64,000 nt of DNA from JAVBTR01 sp031556065 (GTDB lineage: Bacteria > Bacillota > Clostridia > Christensenellales > Aristaeellaceae), in assembly GCA_031556065.1 (NCBI GenBank), contig JAVBTR010000066.1, positions 1-64,000 on the forward strand, written 5' to 3'. Below the pieces are notes generated by a model. It saw nothing but the letters and a program-made list of their open reading frames with translations, searched no databases and had not been told where the DNA came from. The position numbers and the translations under genes are program-made. Within the stretch, counting starts at the first letter, position 1. The number at the start of each line of letters is the position of its first letter. Below are positions 26,591 to 35,005 of this stretch, piece after piece.

Positions 26591-26623
26591 AAAGGAACCG
26601 GGCTTTAGCGGCTCGGTTCCTTT
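26591..26623. terminator. Bidirectional terminator between convergent operons
   Basis: AAAGGAACCG (26591-26600) and CGGTTCCTTT (26614-26623) form a strong stem with A-run before and T-run after. It ends the plus-strand sugar operon and the minus-strand GH3 operon. Confidence 0.8.
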
Positions 26624-26627
26624 TTTG

Positions 26628-28319
26628 TTATAGCCTTGTATCCCACCGTCCGCAGAATGGATCATTGGGATTTCTACCCTTAAAGGGGGATTTGCCTGTG
26701 AGCTTATTAAGCACCGCTTGCAAGGTTTCATCGGTGGAGCTAAAGCAATTAATAAACGTTTTGATCCTGGGCACATCCAGCAAGTGGTAAGGGTTTTCCA
26801 CCGACACAAAGATGGTAGGCACCGTTTCCACATAATGGGGGCAGTTGGCACCCATAGGCTGGGCCCATTCAATGCGTACGGTAGTCTGGTTGGATTTAGT
26901 GGACATGTTGGCAAAGTACAGGATCAGATCGTAGTTATCTATCGTATCCATAAACTTAGGTGCGCTGCCCTCCATGCCGGTAGCCGGGGTGAATACATCC
27001 ACCTTAAACCCTTGTTCTACAAGCATTGCTTTAAAGGAATCGCAGACCCCTGCTTTCACCGAATAAGCAAACCCCTGCTCCGATTCGATAGGGTAATACA
27101 GTATCCGTGGGTATCTAGTGGGGTTCACAGGCAAAACGCCCTCTTCTTCCTTTACCAGGGTGATGGATTCATCCGCGCATTCCTCAGCCCATTTTTTATG
27201 CTGCTGGCAGCCTACTACATCGATACCGGGCAGTGGTTTTTCCTTGTTAAGGTTCAGCGCAGCCTTTAGGCCCAAAATCCGCATGACAGCCTCATCCAGC
27301 CGTTCTTTGGTGATAATGCCGTCTGCCACGCCCTTGCACATAAACTCGAAATCTTCTTCCAAATTTTTTGCAAACAAGAATACGTCTGCCCCGGCAGCGA
27401 TGCAGTAGGGGACAGCCTTCTCCCGGCTCATGGGAATGGTGAATCCGGCCATGGTGCAGGCATCGGTGGTGATCAAGCCGTTAAAGCCTAAGTGCTCCCG
27501 CAATAGCCCCTGCATCAATTCTTTTGAAAGGGACGCGGGCAGAATTTCTTTATCCTTTAAACTGGGGTTCAACCTTTTTTGCCAGGCAGGCTGCATAATG
27601 TGGCCGATCATCACCGTCATAGCCCCGGCTTCGATGGATTGGCGGTAGACGTTTCCGTAAGTGGAATCCCATTCTTCGCAGCTCATATCATTTATGCTGG
27701 TAACTAAATGCTGATCCCGCTCGTCCCGGCCATCACCGGGGAAATGCTTAACGGAAGCTGCCAAGCCCTGCTTTTGCACTTCCTTTACATAGGCCTCGCC
27801 AAAATCCCCCACCCGTTTCGGCTCGGAACCAAAGGTGCGGGTATTGGTGATGGGGTTTCTAAAGTTATAATCGATATCGATAATCGGCGCAAAAGCCCAG
27901 TTCACACCAATGGCGGCACCTTCACAGCCGCAGATTTCTCCCAGCCGTCTTGCAGTTTCCACATTATCGGTAGCGGCGATCTGGGTGGGGGATCCCAGCA
28001 TGGTGCCCTCTTGCAGTACCCCATTCCCGCCCTTTTCCAGGTTGGCGGCGATCAGCGGCGGCACGTTGAACTTTTGTGCCATAAGGCCGGTTAATTTCAG
28101 TGCTTCCTCAATGTTCATGGGACGATACATCACTCCGCCGGGGGTCAGTGTTTCCAAAATTTCATCCAATTCCTGGGCGGTTGCGCTGCGGATGCACAGG
28201 CAAAAAAGCTGCCCGATCTTTTCTTTTTCGGAAAGCCCCGCCTGGGTATCCTTCACCCATTCTAGTTGTTCTTCGTCCAAATAAAATGGCTTTTGCCTCA
28301 ATAAATCGTAGTTTAGCAC
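26628..28319 (-). CDS. Glycoside hydrolase family 3
   Basis: A 563-residue GH3 enzyme. KHFPGDGRDERDQH resembles the NagZ-type loop with its catalytic Asp-His dyad, and LITTDACTMAGF carries the nucleophile Asp. The second domain (LYFANMSTKSNQTTVRIEW, then TIFVSVENPYHLLDVP) is the usual alpha/beta sandwich. GH3 includes beta-glucosidases, beta-xylosidases and N-acetylhexosaminidases; the dyad points to the NagZ-like branch but the natural substrate is open. No signal peptide. The start is a GTG at 28317-28319 with GGAGGTG upstream, four bases after the preceding gene. Confidence 0.87.
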   Translation of the reverse strand: MLNYDLLRQKPFYLDEEQLEWVKDTQAGLSEKEKIGQLFCLCIRSATAQELDEILETLTPGGVMYRPMNIEEALKLTGLMAQKFNVPPLIAANLEKGGNGVLQEGTMLGSPTQIAATDNVETARRLGEICGCEGAAIGVNWAFAPIIDIDYNFRNPITNTRTFGSEPKRVGDFGEAYVKEVQKQGLAASVKHFPGDGRDERDQHLVTSINDMSCEEWDSTYGNVYRQSIEAGAMTVMIGHIMQPAWQKRLNPSLKDKEILPASLSKELMQGLLREHLGFNGLITTDACTMAGFTIPMSREKAVPYCIAAGADVFLFAKNLEEDFEFMCKGVADGIITKERLDEAVMRILGLKAALNLNKEKPLPGIDVVGCQQHKKWAEECADESITLVKEEEGVLPVNPTRYPRILYYPIESEQGFAYSVKAGVCDSFKAMLVEQGFKVDVFTPATGMEGSAPKFMDTIDNYDLILYFANMSTKSNQTTVRIEWAQPMGANCPHYVETVPTIFVSVENPYHLLDVPRIKTFINCFSSTDETLQAVLNKLTGKSPFKGRNPNDPFCGRWDTRL

Positions 28320-28323
28320 TTCA

Positions 28324-29943
28324 TTACACCTCCACTGCCCGAATGACCAAAATGGCATCCTGCTGGGTCATCTTTTGCGGTGCGAACCACACGCCGTTTT
28401 TCGGGCGGATGTTGTCATTTATCAAGGTATATTCCCCTGTTTCCGGATCAAACCAATGGGCTTTATACTTAGGCTGGATCAGTGTGCGAAAGCCCATGGG
28501 GAAGCGGTTGGTTTCGGCGTAATAGGCCACCACCGTGCTCATGTCTTCGCTGCCTAATGCACTTGGCATAAACAAGGCTTGCAAATCTTCGGCACTGAAA
28601 GTAATCACTAAGCCGCCGCTCTTATTGGCCGCAAAGCAGCTGGGATCAAGAGGCCGAAGGCTGTGCCAATGAACCGATTCATAGAAATCCCGCATAATGG
28701 TCATCTGGTCCGCACCGGGAAAATCAATGGCCCGATACCAGGGATCGAAGGAGCCAAAGCCCAAATCCATAGGCCCGTTCGCCCCTTCCTCCCATTGGAT
28801 ATGCCACATGCCCTGAGCCCCATAGGTATAGCCGCAAGCCCCGTTTTGCATGGCCAAATAAGCCACCCGCCGCAGCATGGCCGGTGTGGCCCGCCGCCTG
28901 CCGTTAGGTTCTAGAGTCAAAACGTTTTCATACAAGGATTCCCCTTCAATAAAGGGCGTGGTGGGGTATTGCTTGATGTGCTTTCTAAAAGGCCTGCAAT
29001 CGATAGGGTAATCCCCATGACCCGCTTGGCCCAATGTGAAATCGAACCATTCTTCCCCTTGGTAATAGGTGGGAAAGGGCCGCTCGTTGGTGTAATGGGC
29101 GGTGCGCAGGTGGTGGTAATCATCCTTACGCTGAATTTCCAAAGCGATCTTCCGCCAGCCATCTAAAAGGGCGGGCCGCATAGTTTCCCCATAGCCGCCC
29201 ACTTCCCCGGCCAAGGTCCAAAGAATGGGGTATGCGCCGTAGCGGGCGATCAAGTAACGGGCCGCCATTTTGTAAAATTCATCCGCACCAGGCATAAGGA
29301 TAGAGAAAAACCATGTAAAGCCAACGGCAATACTCATGCCGCTGTCGGCTAAATAGGCCATTTTCCGATCCAGATCGTTTTGCAAAAATTCCACGTTAGG
29401 CTGCCACTGATTCCCATTCTTGGTGAAATAAGCGGGGGTATCTCCTTGGGGCTGGTATTCGCAGTGAAAGTTGCATTGATACACATTGAACCGTTGCTTC
29501 GCCCGACGATCCACTATGGCCCTGAACTGACTATCGAAGCGTGGATCGTTGGATTCATCCCACTTTTCACGGATGGCAAAATGCCAGTGGGTATCCCCCA
29601 ACCAGAAAAACGGGGTGTTGTCGTCGTGGCAAAGATACTTTCCTTGTGGGCCTACCTTTAAAAAGCCATGCTTGAAAATGTCTTTATCGCCGGAATAGGG
29701 CACGCATTGAATGTCACCCTTTGCATCCCCTGCCGAAAGGCCGGTAACAATGTAATCCCATTTACCTAGCTTCGTAGGCGCAAAACGCACACGGAAGGTA
29801 TCGCCCCCGTCGTAGAAGGCATCCCTTGTCATAACAGTGCCATCGGGCCCGGTAAAGGTGGCCGTAATGCCGCAATCTGCCGCCTTGGGGGCGTTGGTAT
29901 CCGTAAAGGTCCATTCCCCCACACGCCATAATTCATAATTCAT
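28324..29943 (-). CDS. DUF5060-DUF4038 apiosidase-like glycoside hydrolase (GH140-like)
   Basis: A 539-residue cytosolic hydrolase: an N-terminal DUF5060 Ig-like domain (residues 1-85), then a DUF4038 TIM barrel (FFWLGDTHWHF near 113-123, LWTLAGEVGGYGE with E247, TPFIEGESLYEN with E333/E335, NGACGYTYGAQGMW), and a C-terminal beta domain (FDPETGEYT) like that following the barrel in collagenase-type/apiosidase-like proteins. GH140 apiosidases of gut Bacteroides have this catalytic domain. ATG overlaps the stop of the upstream esterase gene (TAATG). Its presence with the apiose-type operon opposite is suggestive; activity is unproven. Confidence 0.8.
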   Translation of the reverse strand: MNYELWRVGEWTFTDTNAPKAADCGITATFTGPDGTVMTRDAFYDGGDTFRVRFAPTKLGKWDYIVTGLSAGDAKGDIQCVPYSGDKDIFKHGFLKVGPQGKYLCHDDNTPFFWLGDTHWHFAIREKWDESNDPRFDSQFRAIVDRRAKQRFNVYQCNFHCEYQPQGDTPAYFTKNGNQWQPNVEFLQNDLDRKMAYLADSGMSIAVGFTWFFSILMPGADEFYKMAARYLIARYGAYPILWTLAGEVGGYGETMRPALLDGWRKIALEIQRKDDYHHLRTAHYTNERPFPTYYQGEEWFDFTLGQAGHGDYPIDCRPFRKHIKQYPTTPFIEGESLYENVLTLEPNGRRRATPAMLRRVAYLAMQNGACGYTYGAQGMWHIQWEEGANGPMDLGFGSFDPWYRAIDFPGADQMTIMRDFYESVHWHSLRPLDPSCFAANKSGGLVITFSAEDLQALFMPSALGSEDMSTVVAYYAETNRFPMGFRTLIQPKYKAHWFDPETGEYTLINDNIRPKNGVWFAPQKMTQQDAILVIRAVEV

Positions 29944-31367
29944 TAGTATTCCTCCAATCCCCGTTCACGGGCTGTTTCCAATGCCTTTGCGATAATCGAT
30001 TCCCTGTCCATAGCTATTAAATAGCCTTGGGCGATCAGTTCATCGGTACGCTGAGCGACCTTGTCCTCATAAGCCTTTAAGTTACCGTAAAGCTGTTTAA
30101 GCAGCTCCTTAGAGAAGGGCTCCACATGGCCCCAGAAATCCCGCTTCATGGTCGGATCGGCCTTTAAGGTGCAGTATTTTGAATACACGCAGGTAGGCAG
30201 ATCGATAAAGGGGCTGCGAAGGCCTCCCCTGGCATTGCCAAGGGCATCGGTTTTACTTTCCCCGTCTGGGTGCTTATCCAGCTTTCGGGATGCAGGCGCA
30301 GGCACGCCCTCCCGCACCCAAACGAATAAATTTCTAAGCGCTGCCGCGAACAAATATTCATAAGGATAATCCTGTGGGTAGGGCTCCAAACCGTAGAAGG
30401 GTTGATCCCGGCCCAGCTTGGCAGGATCGTCATCCTCTGAATAATAGTCAAGCAAATTATACTTGCTGTCGTGGCTGGAACCTGCGATCTCGTACACCCG
30501 GAACTTAGCCTGGGGCAAATCGCTGTCCCCCTGCCACCTTGTGTGGGGCGTTTCCGTTTCGGTGTTGATCACCATATAGGGTTCCGTAGAGGCGATATAG
30601 CCTTTGAAATCCACCCGATTTTCCCAGAACCATTCGCTTTTTTGGAAGCTGTTAATAGGGGCCCTGGCGCTGCCTGCTCCGGCGTGATAATAGCCATCGA
30701 AAATAGGGCTGCCCAGCTTTTTAGAAGCTGCATCAGCAAAGAATTCCCGATAGCGCACCATAAACCCGCCGCACTGGCTCCAGCCGGAAAGGTACACAAA
30801 GGGCTTTGCGTAACCCTTGATGGGGTTGATGTCGCTATCCTCACGAAGGGCCATAGCCAAATCGGTAAGCATATCCCAGAAAAGTCCGTTTTCGTATTCC
30901 GGCAAAACAGGGAACAGAGTGGTTTCCGGCACAGGCCTTCCCGGCATGGGGTTACGCCAGTTGATCCGCTCATACCGCTTTGGGTCGATGCGGTACAAGG
31001 TATCCAGCACGTCCGCCTTGGCGGTGATACCGATGTAAATATCCCCATGGCGCACCATGTACTGCCAGGTTTCCACCCAGATGCGGTCGATATCATACAT
31101 GGCAGAAGGGTTCAAAATTTCCACCACCACGTTGCCGCTGAACTTGGATACATCGTTAGGCCTGCGCACCAGCATGCGGTTTACATAGGGCGCATCCGCA
31201 AAAAGGATAAAAGCTGCCCCCTCTTTTTCTTCATACACATTGGCCGTGCCGTGAAGAAAAAACTCATCCTCCTCGTAGCCGATCTCGCTAAACCGGCACC
31301 GGGGCGCGGCATGGGCAAAGGGGTGGGAATCTTGTGTTACGGGAATCTTCTCTATGCTTTTTATCAT
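29943..31367 (-). CDS. Alpha/beta hydrolase-domain protein (Abhydrolase_10 type)
   Basis: A 474-residue protein with an alpha/beta hydrolase core. The nucleophile elbow GWSQCGG places Ser at residue 197, and ASSHDSKYN offers the catalytic His. The N-terminal third (VVVEILNPSAMYDIDRIW) and C-terminal DALGNARGGLRSPF, then DPTMKRDFWGHVEPFS, match the Abhydrolase_10 family, known mainly as a domain of unknown function. In a glycan operon it could remove an acyl or methyl ester from an oligosaccharide; this is inference. It lies between the permease and GH genes with seven bases before and an overlap after. A degraded second copy of its C-terminus is at 38363-38515. Confidence 0.8.
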   Translation of the reverse strand: MIKSIEKIPVTQDSHPFAHAAPRCRFSEIGYEEDEFFLHGTANVYEEKEGAAFILFADAPYVNRMLVRRPNDVSKFSGNVVVEILNPSAMYDIDRIWVETWQYMVRHGDIYIGITAKADVLDTLYRIDPKRYERINWRNPMPGRPVPETTLFPVLPEYENGLFWDMLTDLAMALREDSDINPIKGYAKPFVYLSGWSQCGGFMVRYREFFADAASKKLGSPIFDGYYHAGAGSARAPINSFQKSEWFWENRVDFKGYIASTEPYMVINTETETPHTRWQGDSDLPQAKFRVYEIAGSSHDSKYNLLDYYSEDDDPAKLGRDQPFYGLEPYPQDYPYEYLFAAALRNLFVWVREGVPAPASRKLDKHPDGESKTDALGNARGGLRSPFIDLPTCVYSKYCTLKADPTMKRDFWGHVEPFSKELLKQLYGNLKAYEDKVAQRTDELIAQGYLIAMDRESIIAKALETARERGLEEY

Positions 31368-31373
31368 ATCGCT

Positions 31374-32273
31374 TTATCCTTTCACGCCGCCCAGGGTAAT
31401 GCCCTTGACGAAATTCTTCTGAATAAACGGGTAGACGATCACAATAGGCAAAATACCCAGGGTGGCCATGGCCATGCGAACGGTAGCCTGGGGAATTTGC
31501 GCCAAGCCTTCCCCTGTGTTGGAAAGCTGTTGGGCGTTGGTGGAAAGCATCTGGATGTTCTGCATCAGGCGGTTTAGCAGGTTTTGAATGCTGAACAAAT
31601 CCGTTCTTTTAACCAGGTATATAAAGCCGTTGTTCCAGTCGTTCCAGTAAGCGATGCCCACAAACATGCCAATGGTGGCGATCATAGGCTTTGCCATGGG
31701 AATGGCCACGGAAACCATGGTCCGCATTTCCGATGCCCCGTCGATATAGGCCGCCTCCAGAATTTCGTTAGGCACACCGGTGGTAAAGTAGCTTTTCATC
31801 AGCAGCACATTAAAGGCGTTCATCAAAAGCCCCGGCACCAGTAAGCCATAGAAGGTATCCTTCACGTGGAAAACAGTGGTGTAATTAATGTAAGTAGGCA
31901 CCAAGCCGCCGTTAAACAGCATAGTAAAGAACACATAAAAGGTGATCAGCCCGCGCAGGGGCAGCTTGGGCCTGGCAAGGCCATAGGCCAGGGGCAGGGT
32001 GATCAGCAGGCTTGCCGTAACGCCAATAGCCGTCAGTAAAAAGGACATACCGTAAGCCCGCATTACCACGCTGGAGTTGGTTAAAAACACCCATTCATAG
32101 GCGTAGAGGCTCCACTTTTCAGGGAAGAAGGAATAACCGTTTCGAAGCAGGGCCGCGTTATCCGTTAAGGAGGAGATGACCATCAGCAAAATGGGAATGA
32201 TGGCAATCAAGGATAGCAGCGTCATCAGCAAATGGCCGAAAAATTGGTAAATCTTATCTTCACGGGTTTTCAT
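31374..32273 (-). CDS. Carbohydrate ABC transporter permease, YtcP/LplC type
   Basis: A 299-residue permease with six membrane helices: first TLLSLIAIIPILLMVISSL, a SFFPEKWSLYAYEWVF loop, and the EAA motif LEAAYIDGASEMRTMVSVAIPMAKP. The end FIQKNFVKGITLGGVKG is the signature of the LplC/YtcP group, which imports complex oligosaccharides such as pectin fragments with a separately encoded or shared ATPase. No ATPase is present in this operon, so a multitask MsmX-like ATPase elsewhere is expected. Confidence 0.92.
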   Translation of the reverse strand: MKTREDKIYQFFGHLLMTLLSLIAIIPILLMVISSLTDNAALLRNGYSFFPEKWSLYAYEWVFLTNSSVVMRAYGMSFLLTAIGVTASLLITLPLAYGLARPKLPLRGLITFYVFFTMLFNGGLVPTYINYTTVFHVKDTFYGLLVPGLLMNAFNVLLMKSYFTTGVPNEILEAAYIDGASEMRTMVSVAIPMAKPMIATIGMFVGIAYWNDWNNGFIYLVKRTDLFSIQNLLNRLMQNIQMLSTNAQQLSNTGEGLAQIPQATVRMAMATLGILPIVIVYPFIQKNFVKGITLGGVKG

Positions 32274-32288
32274 GCTGCCGCCTCCTTT

Positions 32289-33230
32289 CTAAATTAAAGC
32301 GCTTTCACTGTCGATCTTGCGCACCAGCATATTAGCGCCCAGCACCAGAATAAACCCAACCACCGATTGGTAAACGCCTGCCGCCGCCGACATGGAGATA
32401 TTCCCCAATTGTAAAAGCCCGCGGTACACATAGGTATCGATGGTATTGGTGGTGGAATAGAGCACCCCCTGATTCATGGGCACCTGGTAGAACAGGCCGA
32501 AATCGGAATAGAAGATGCGGCCTACTGCCATCAGAGTAAGCATCACGATGGTAGGCTTTAAAAGCGGCAACGTAATATATAGGAACTGCTTAAGCCGGCC
32601 CGCGCCGTCGATCAGGGCAGATTCATAATAAGCCCGGTCGAAGCTCATCAGCGTTGCCAGATAGATAATGCAGTTGTAGCCAACGCTTTTCCAAGCGCTG
32701 ACGAACACCAGAATAAAGGGCCAATGCTGGGCCTCGCTGTACCAGGAGATGGGGCCCATTCCAAACAGCGGCAAAATGCTATTGTTGACAAAGCCGTTTG
32801 CGACGCTGAAAAACGCAAACACAAGATAGCTGATAATGACAGAAGAAATCAGGTTCGGAAGCAGAATCACGCTTTGGTAGATTTTTTTCCGCTTCCCGTT
32901 TAATTCACTTAACACCACCGCCACCAAAATGGCCAGCACGGTGTTCACCACAATGAAGGTGATGTTATATAAAATGGTGTTCCTTGTAATAACCCAAGCA
33001 TCGCTTGTCTTAAAAAGGTATTCGAAGTTTTTAAAGCCGATCCATTTACTGCCGTAAATGCCCAGCTTAGCGTTATACTGTTTAAACGCCAGCACGATCC
33101 CCGGCAAAGGCATATAGTTATTAATGAACAAATACGCCAGCCCCGGCAGCATCATTAAATAAATGGGCCAGAAGCGTTTTACTTCCCGCCACCGGTTTTT
33201 TTCTTGCAGCGGTTTATGATTGATCGTCAA
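32289..33230 (-). CDS. Carbohydrate ABC transporter permease, LplB/YteP type
   Basis: A 313-residue permease. It begins with a cytoplasmic KRFWPIYLMMLPGLAYLFINNYMPLPG, has the LplB loop GFKNFEYLF, and the EAA motif YESALIDGAGRLKQFLYITLPLLKPTI. Partner of the LplC-type permease 15 bases downstream. Known relatives (LplB, YteP) import rhamnogalacturonan-type oligosaccharides, which agrees with the hydrolases in this operon. Confidence 0.93.
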   Translation of the reverse strand: MTINHKPLQEKNRWREVKRFWPIYLMMLPGLAYLFINNYMPLPGIVLAFKQYNAKLGIYGSKWIGFKNFEYLFKTSDAWVITRNTILYNITFIVVNTVLAILVAVVLSELNGKRKKIYQSVILLPNLISSVIISYLVFAFFSVANGFVNNSILPLFGMGPISWYSEAQHWPFILVFVSAWKSVGYNCIIYLATLMSFDRAYYESALIDGAGRLKQFLYITLPLLKPTIVMLTLMAVGRIFYSDFGLFYQVPMNQGVLYSTTNTIDTYVYRGLLQLGNISMSAAAGVYQSVVGFILVLGANMLVRKIDSESALI

Positions 33231-33253
33231 TCCAATCCCCCACTTTCTAAAAA

Positions 33254-33295
33254 GGGGGCCGGAGGCTTCGCCTCGTTTTATGAAGTGAAGCCCCC
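33254..33295 (-). promoter_or_regulatory. Stem-loop between binding-protein and permease genes
   Basis: GGGGGC (33254-33259) pairs with GCCCCC (33290-33295) and encloses GAGGC-ttc-GCCTC (33262-33274). It follows the binding-protein stop and precedes lplB. Such loops protect the upstream message or attenuate the downstream genes. There is no clear U-run after the outer stem. Confidence 0.55.
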
Positions 33296-33318
33296 GCCCC
33301 TAAGGTTGTATCTCGTTC

Positions 33319-34815
33319 TTACTTAGCCGTCTTGGCCCATGCATCCAACTGAGCCTGTTTTTCATCGATAATCACCTGCAAGCCGGCAGACATGAGCTTG
33401 TTGTTCATTTCCGCAATGCCGGTGGCAGGATCTACGTAGCCGTATTCAAGGGCCTTTTGGTATTCCTCGTAGGCATTTTGTACAGCAGTCAGTTCCGTAG
33501 CGCAGGCGGTAGAATCGAAGGCGAAGCCGCAGGCAGCGGATTTTTTCGCTTCGTTGTTAAAGGTGCGGATGTTGTCCCACAGCTTAGGATCGTTGCCGTT
33601 CCAAACATGGGTTAGGAACTGGTTAGGCAGCAGCCAACCCATGGAATGGTTCCAACCGGAGCTGGAAGCGTTCACGCCTTCGGGGAAATCTGCCAGGCCA
33701 TTTTCCAGAATCTGGTAATGCTTGCCTTCAATGCCCCAGGCCAGGATATTGGCCAGATCAGCGTTGGTGAAGAAAGCATTCATCAGGGTCATGGTCTTTT
33801 CGGCATCGATGGTGTTCAAGGAGATGGCCCAGGGGAAAGACGCAATAGCGCTGGAAGCAATGTAGTCGTCCATGGTTTGGAAAATGGTCATGGGACGGCC
33901 GCAAAGGCTGGTTTCCTGCATTTTAATGCCGGGTTTGCCGCCGGTGGTGTAGGACATCAAGGTGCCGGCTTTCACCAATTCGGTTACAGCGGTGGTATCG
34001 GTGGCGGCATCGGGGCTGATGTAGCCCTTTTGGTTGTAATCGTACATTCTTTCGCAATAAGTGCGATAGTAATCGGATTCAAAAAGGTTTTCAACGGTGA
34101 GGCCCGCACCGTAGTTGGTCAGCACGCCAAACACGGAACCGCCAAGGGAATCCACGTTGGAGAACTGGCTCATGGAAAGGGCCACAGGACGGTATACTTC
34201 CAATTCGGGGTATTGTTCGTGCAATTTACCATATATCTCGTTCAGTTCATCCAGGGTAATCTTCACGATTTCGTTATTGGCCTGATCGGCAGGAATTTCA
34301 TAGCCGATGCCTTCCAGGTATTCGGTGCCGATGGCTGCACAGCCGCGGCCCTGAGCCATGTCACGGTTGTTAGGCAGGCCGTAAAGCACGCCGCCCACAC
34401 GGCAGGCATCGATAAATTCCATACCAACGGCCTCAATGATGCCCGCGCCGAAGTTTTGAAGCAGATCATTTTCTTCCAAGTCGATCAAGTAGCCCTGGGC
34501 CGACAAGGTGGGATAGCCCGCCATAATGGTGGTGAAAATGTCGATCTGTTCGCCGCCGGAAAGGGCCAGACGGATGTTCTGGCTATAGGTGGCCGCGTCG
34601 GAAATTTGCAGCTCCACTTCGATGCCTAATTCCGGCACCGTAATGGCGTTAATGGCATCCTGGATGGCCTGGGTATCAGCAGGAGCGCCGGTCCATGTCA
34701 TCATGGATACCACCAGCTTGGTTACGCCGTCGGCCGCCAGGGCCGAGGTCATTCCCACAAGGGAGGTCAGCAGCATCGCGATGGTCAGTAAGAGCGCCAA
34801 ACCTTTTTTAGTCAT
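33319..34815 (-). CDS. Extracellular sugar-binding protein, family 1 (LplA/YtcQ type)
   Basis: A 498-residue solute-binding protein. Residues 1-27 form a signal peptide (GLALLLTIAMLLTSLVGMTSALA) with an AxA cleavage site and no lipobox Cys, unusual for a Gram-positive binding protein. The mature part (LVVSMMTWTGAPADTQAIQD, a DIFTTIMAGYPTLSAQGYLIDL stretch, and a large C-lobe) resembles LplA/YtcQ-type proteins that bind complex oligosaccharides. The start ATG 34813-34815 has GGAGGGA upstream. First gene of a minus-strand operon, divergent from the histidine kinase gene. Confidence 0.9.
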   Translation of the reverse strand: MTKKGLALLLTIAMLLTSLVGMTSALAADGVTKLVVSMMTWTGAPADTQAIQDAINAITVPELGIEVELQISDAATYSQNIRLALSGGEQIDIFTTIMAGYPTLSAQGYLIDLEENDLLQNFGAGIIEAVGMEFIDACRVGGVLYGLPNNRDMAQGRGCAAIGTEYLEGIGYEIPADQANNEIVKITLDELNEIYGKLHEQYPELEVYRPVALSMSQFSNVDSLGGSVFGVLTNYGAGLTVENLFESDYYRTYCERMYDYNQKGYISPDAATDTTAVTELVKAGTLMSYTTGGKPGIKMQETSLCGRPMTIFQTMDDYIASSAIASFPWAISLNTIDAEKTMTLMNAFFTNADLANILAWGIEGKHYQILENGLADFPEGVNASSSGWNHSMGWLLPNQFLTHVWNGNDPKLWDNIRTFNNEAKKSAACGFAFDSTACATELTAVQNAYEEYQKALEYGYVDPATGIAEMNNKLMSAGLQVIIDEKQAQLDAWAKTAK

Positions 34816-34920
34816 TATGGTTCCCTCCATATCCTTTTTTCGCCTTTCACAAAGGCGTTTGATGGTTCTATTATACAAGGCCGTTGCAAAAGACAAAATA
34901 ACAATTCCGCTCTAAATTAT

Positions 34921-34971
34921 CACAATTCGGTTTTTGCACACCAAAGCTGTTTACTTCAAAACCGATTCGTG
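34921..34971. promoter_or_regulatory. Inverted repeat in the divergent control region
   Basis: CACAATTCGGTTTT (34921-34934) and AAAACCGATTCGTG (34958-34971) are inverted repeats matching at 12 of 14 positions. A related direct element, ATTCCGCTCTAAATTA, lies at 34904-34919, compared with ATTCGTGCTAAATTA at 34965-34979. Between divergent glycan operon and kinase/regulator genes, this is a good candidate site for the YesN-type response regulator. Confidence 0.5.
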
Positions 34972-35005
34972 CTAAATTAAGCTTAACTAAAAGGGAGGTG
35001 TGCTT

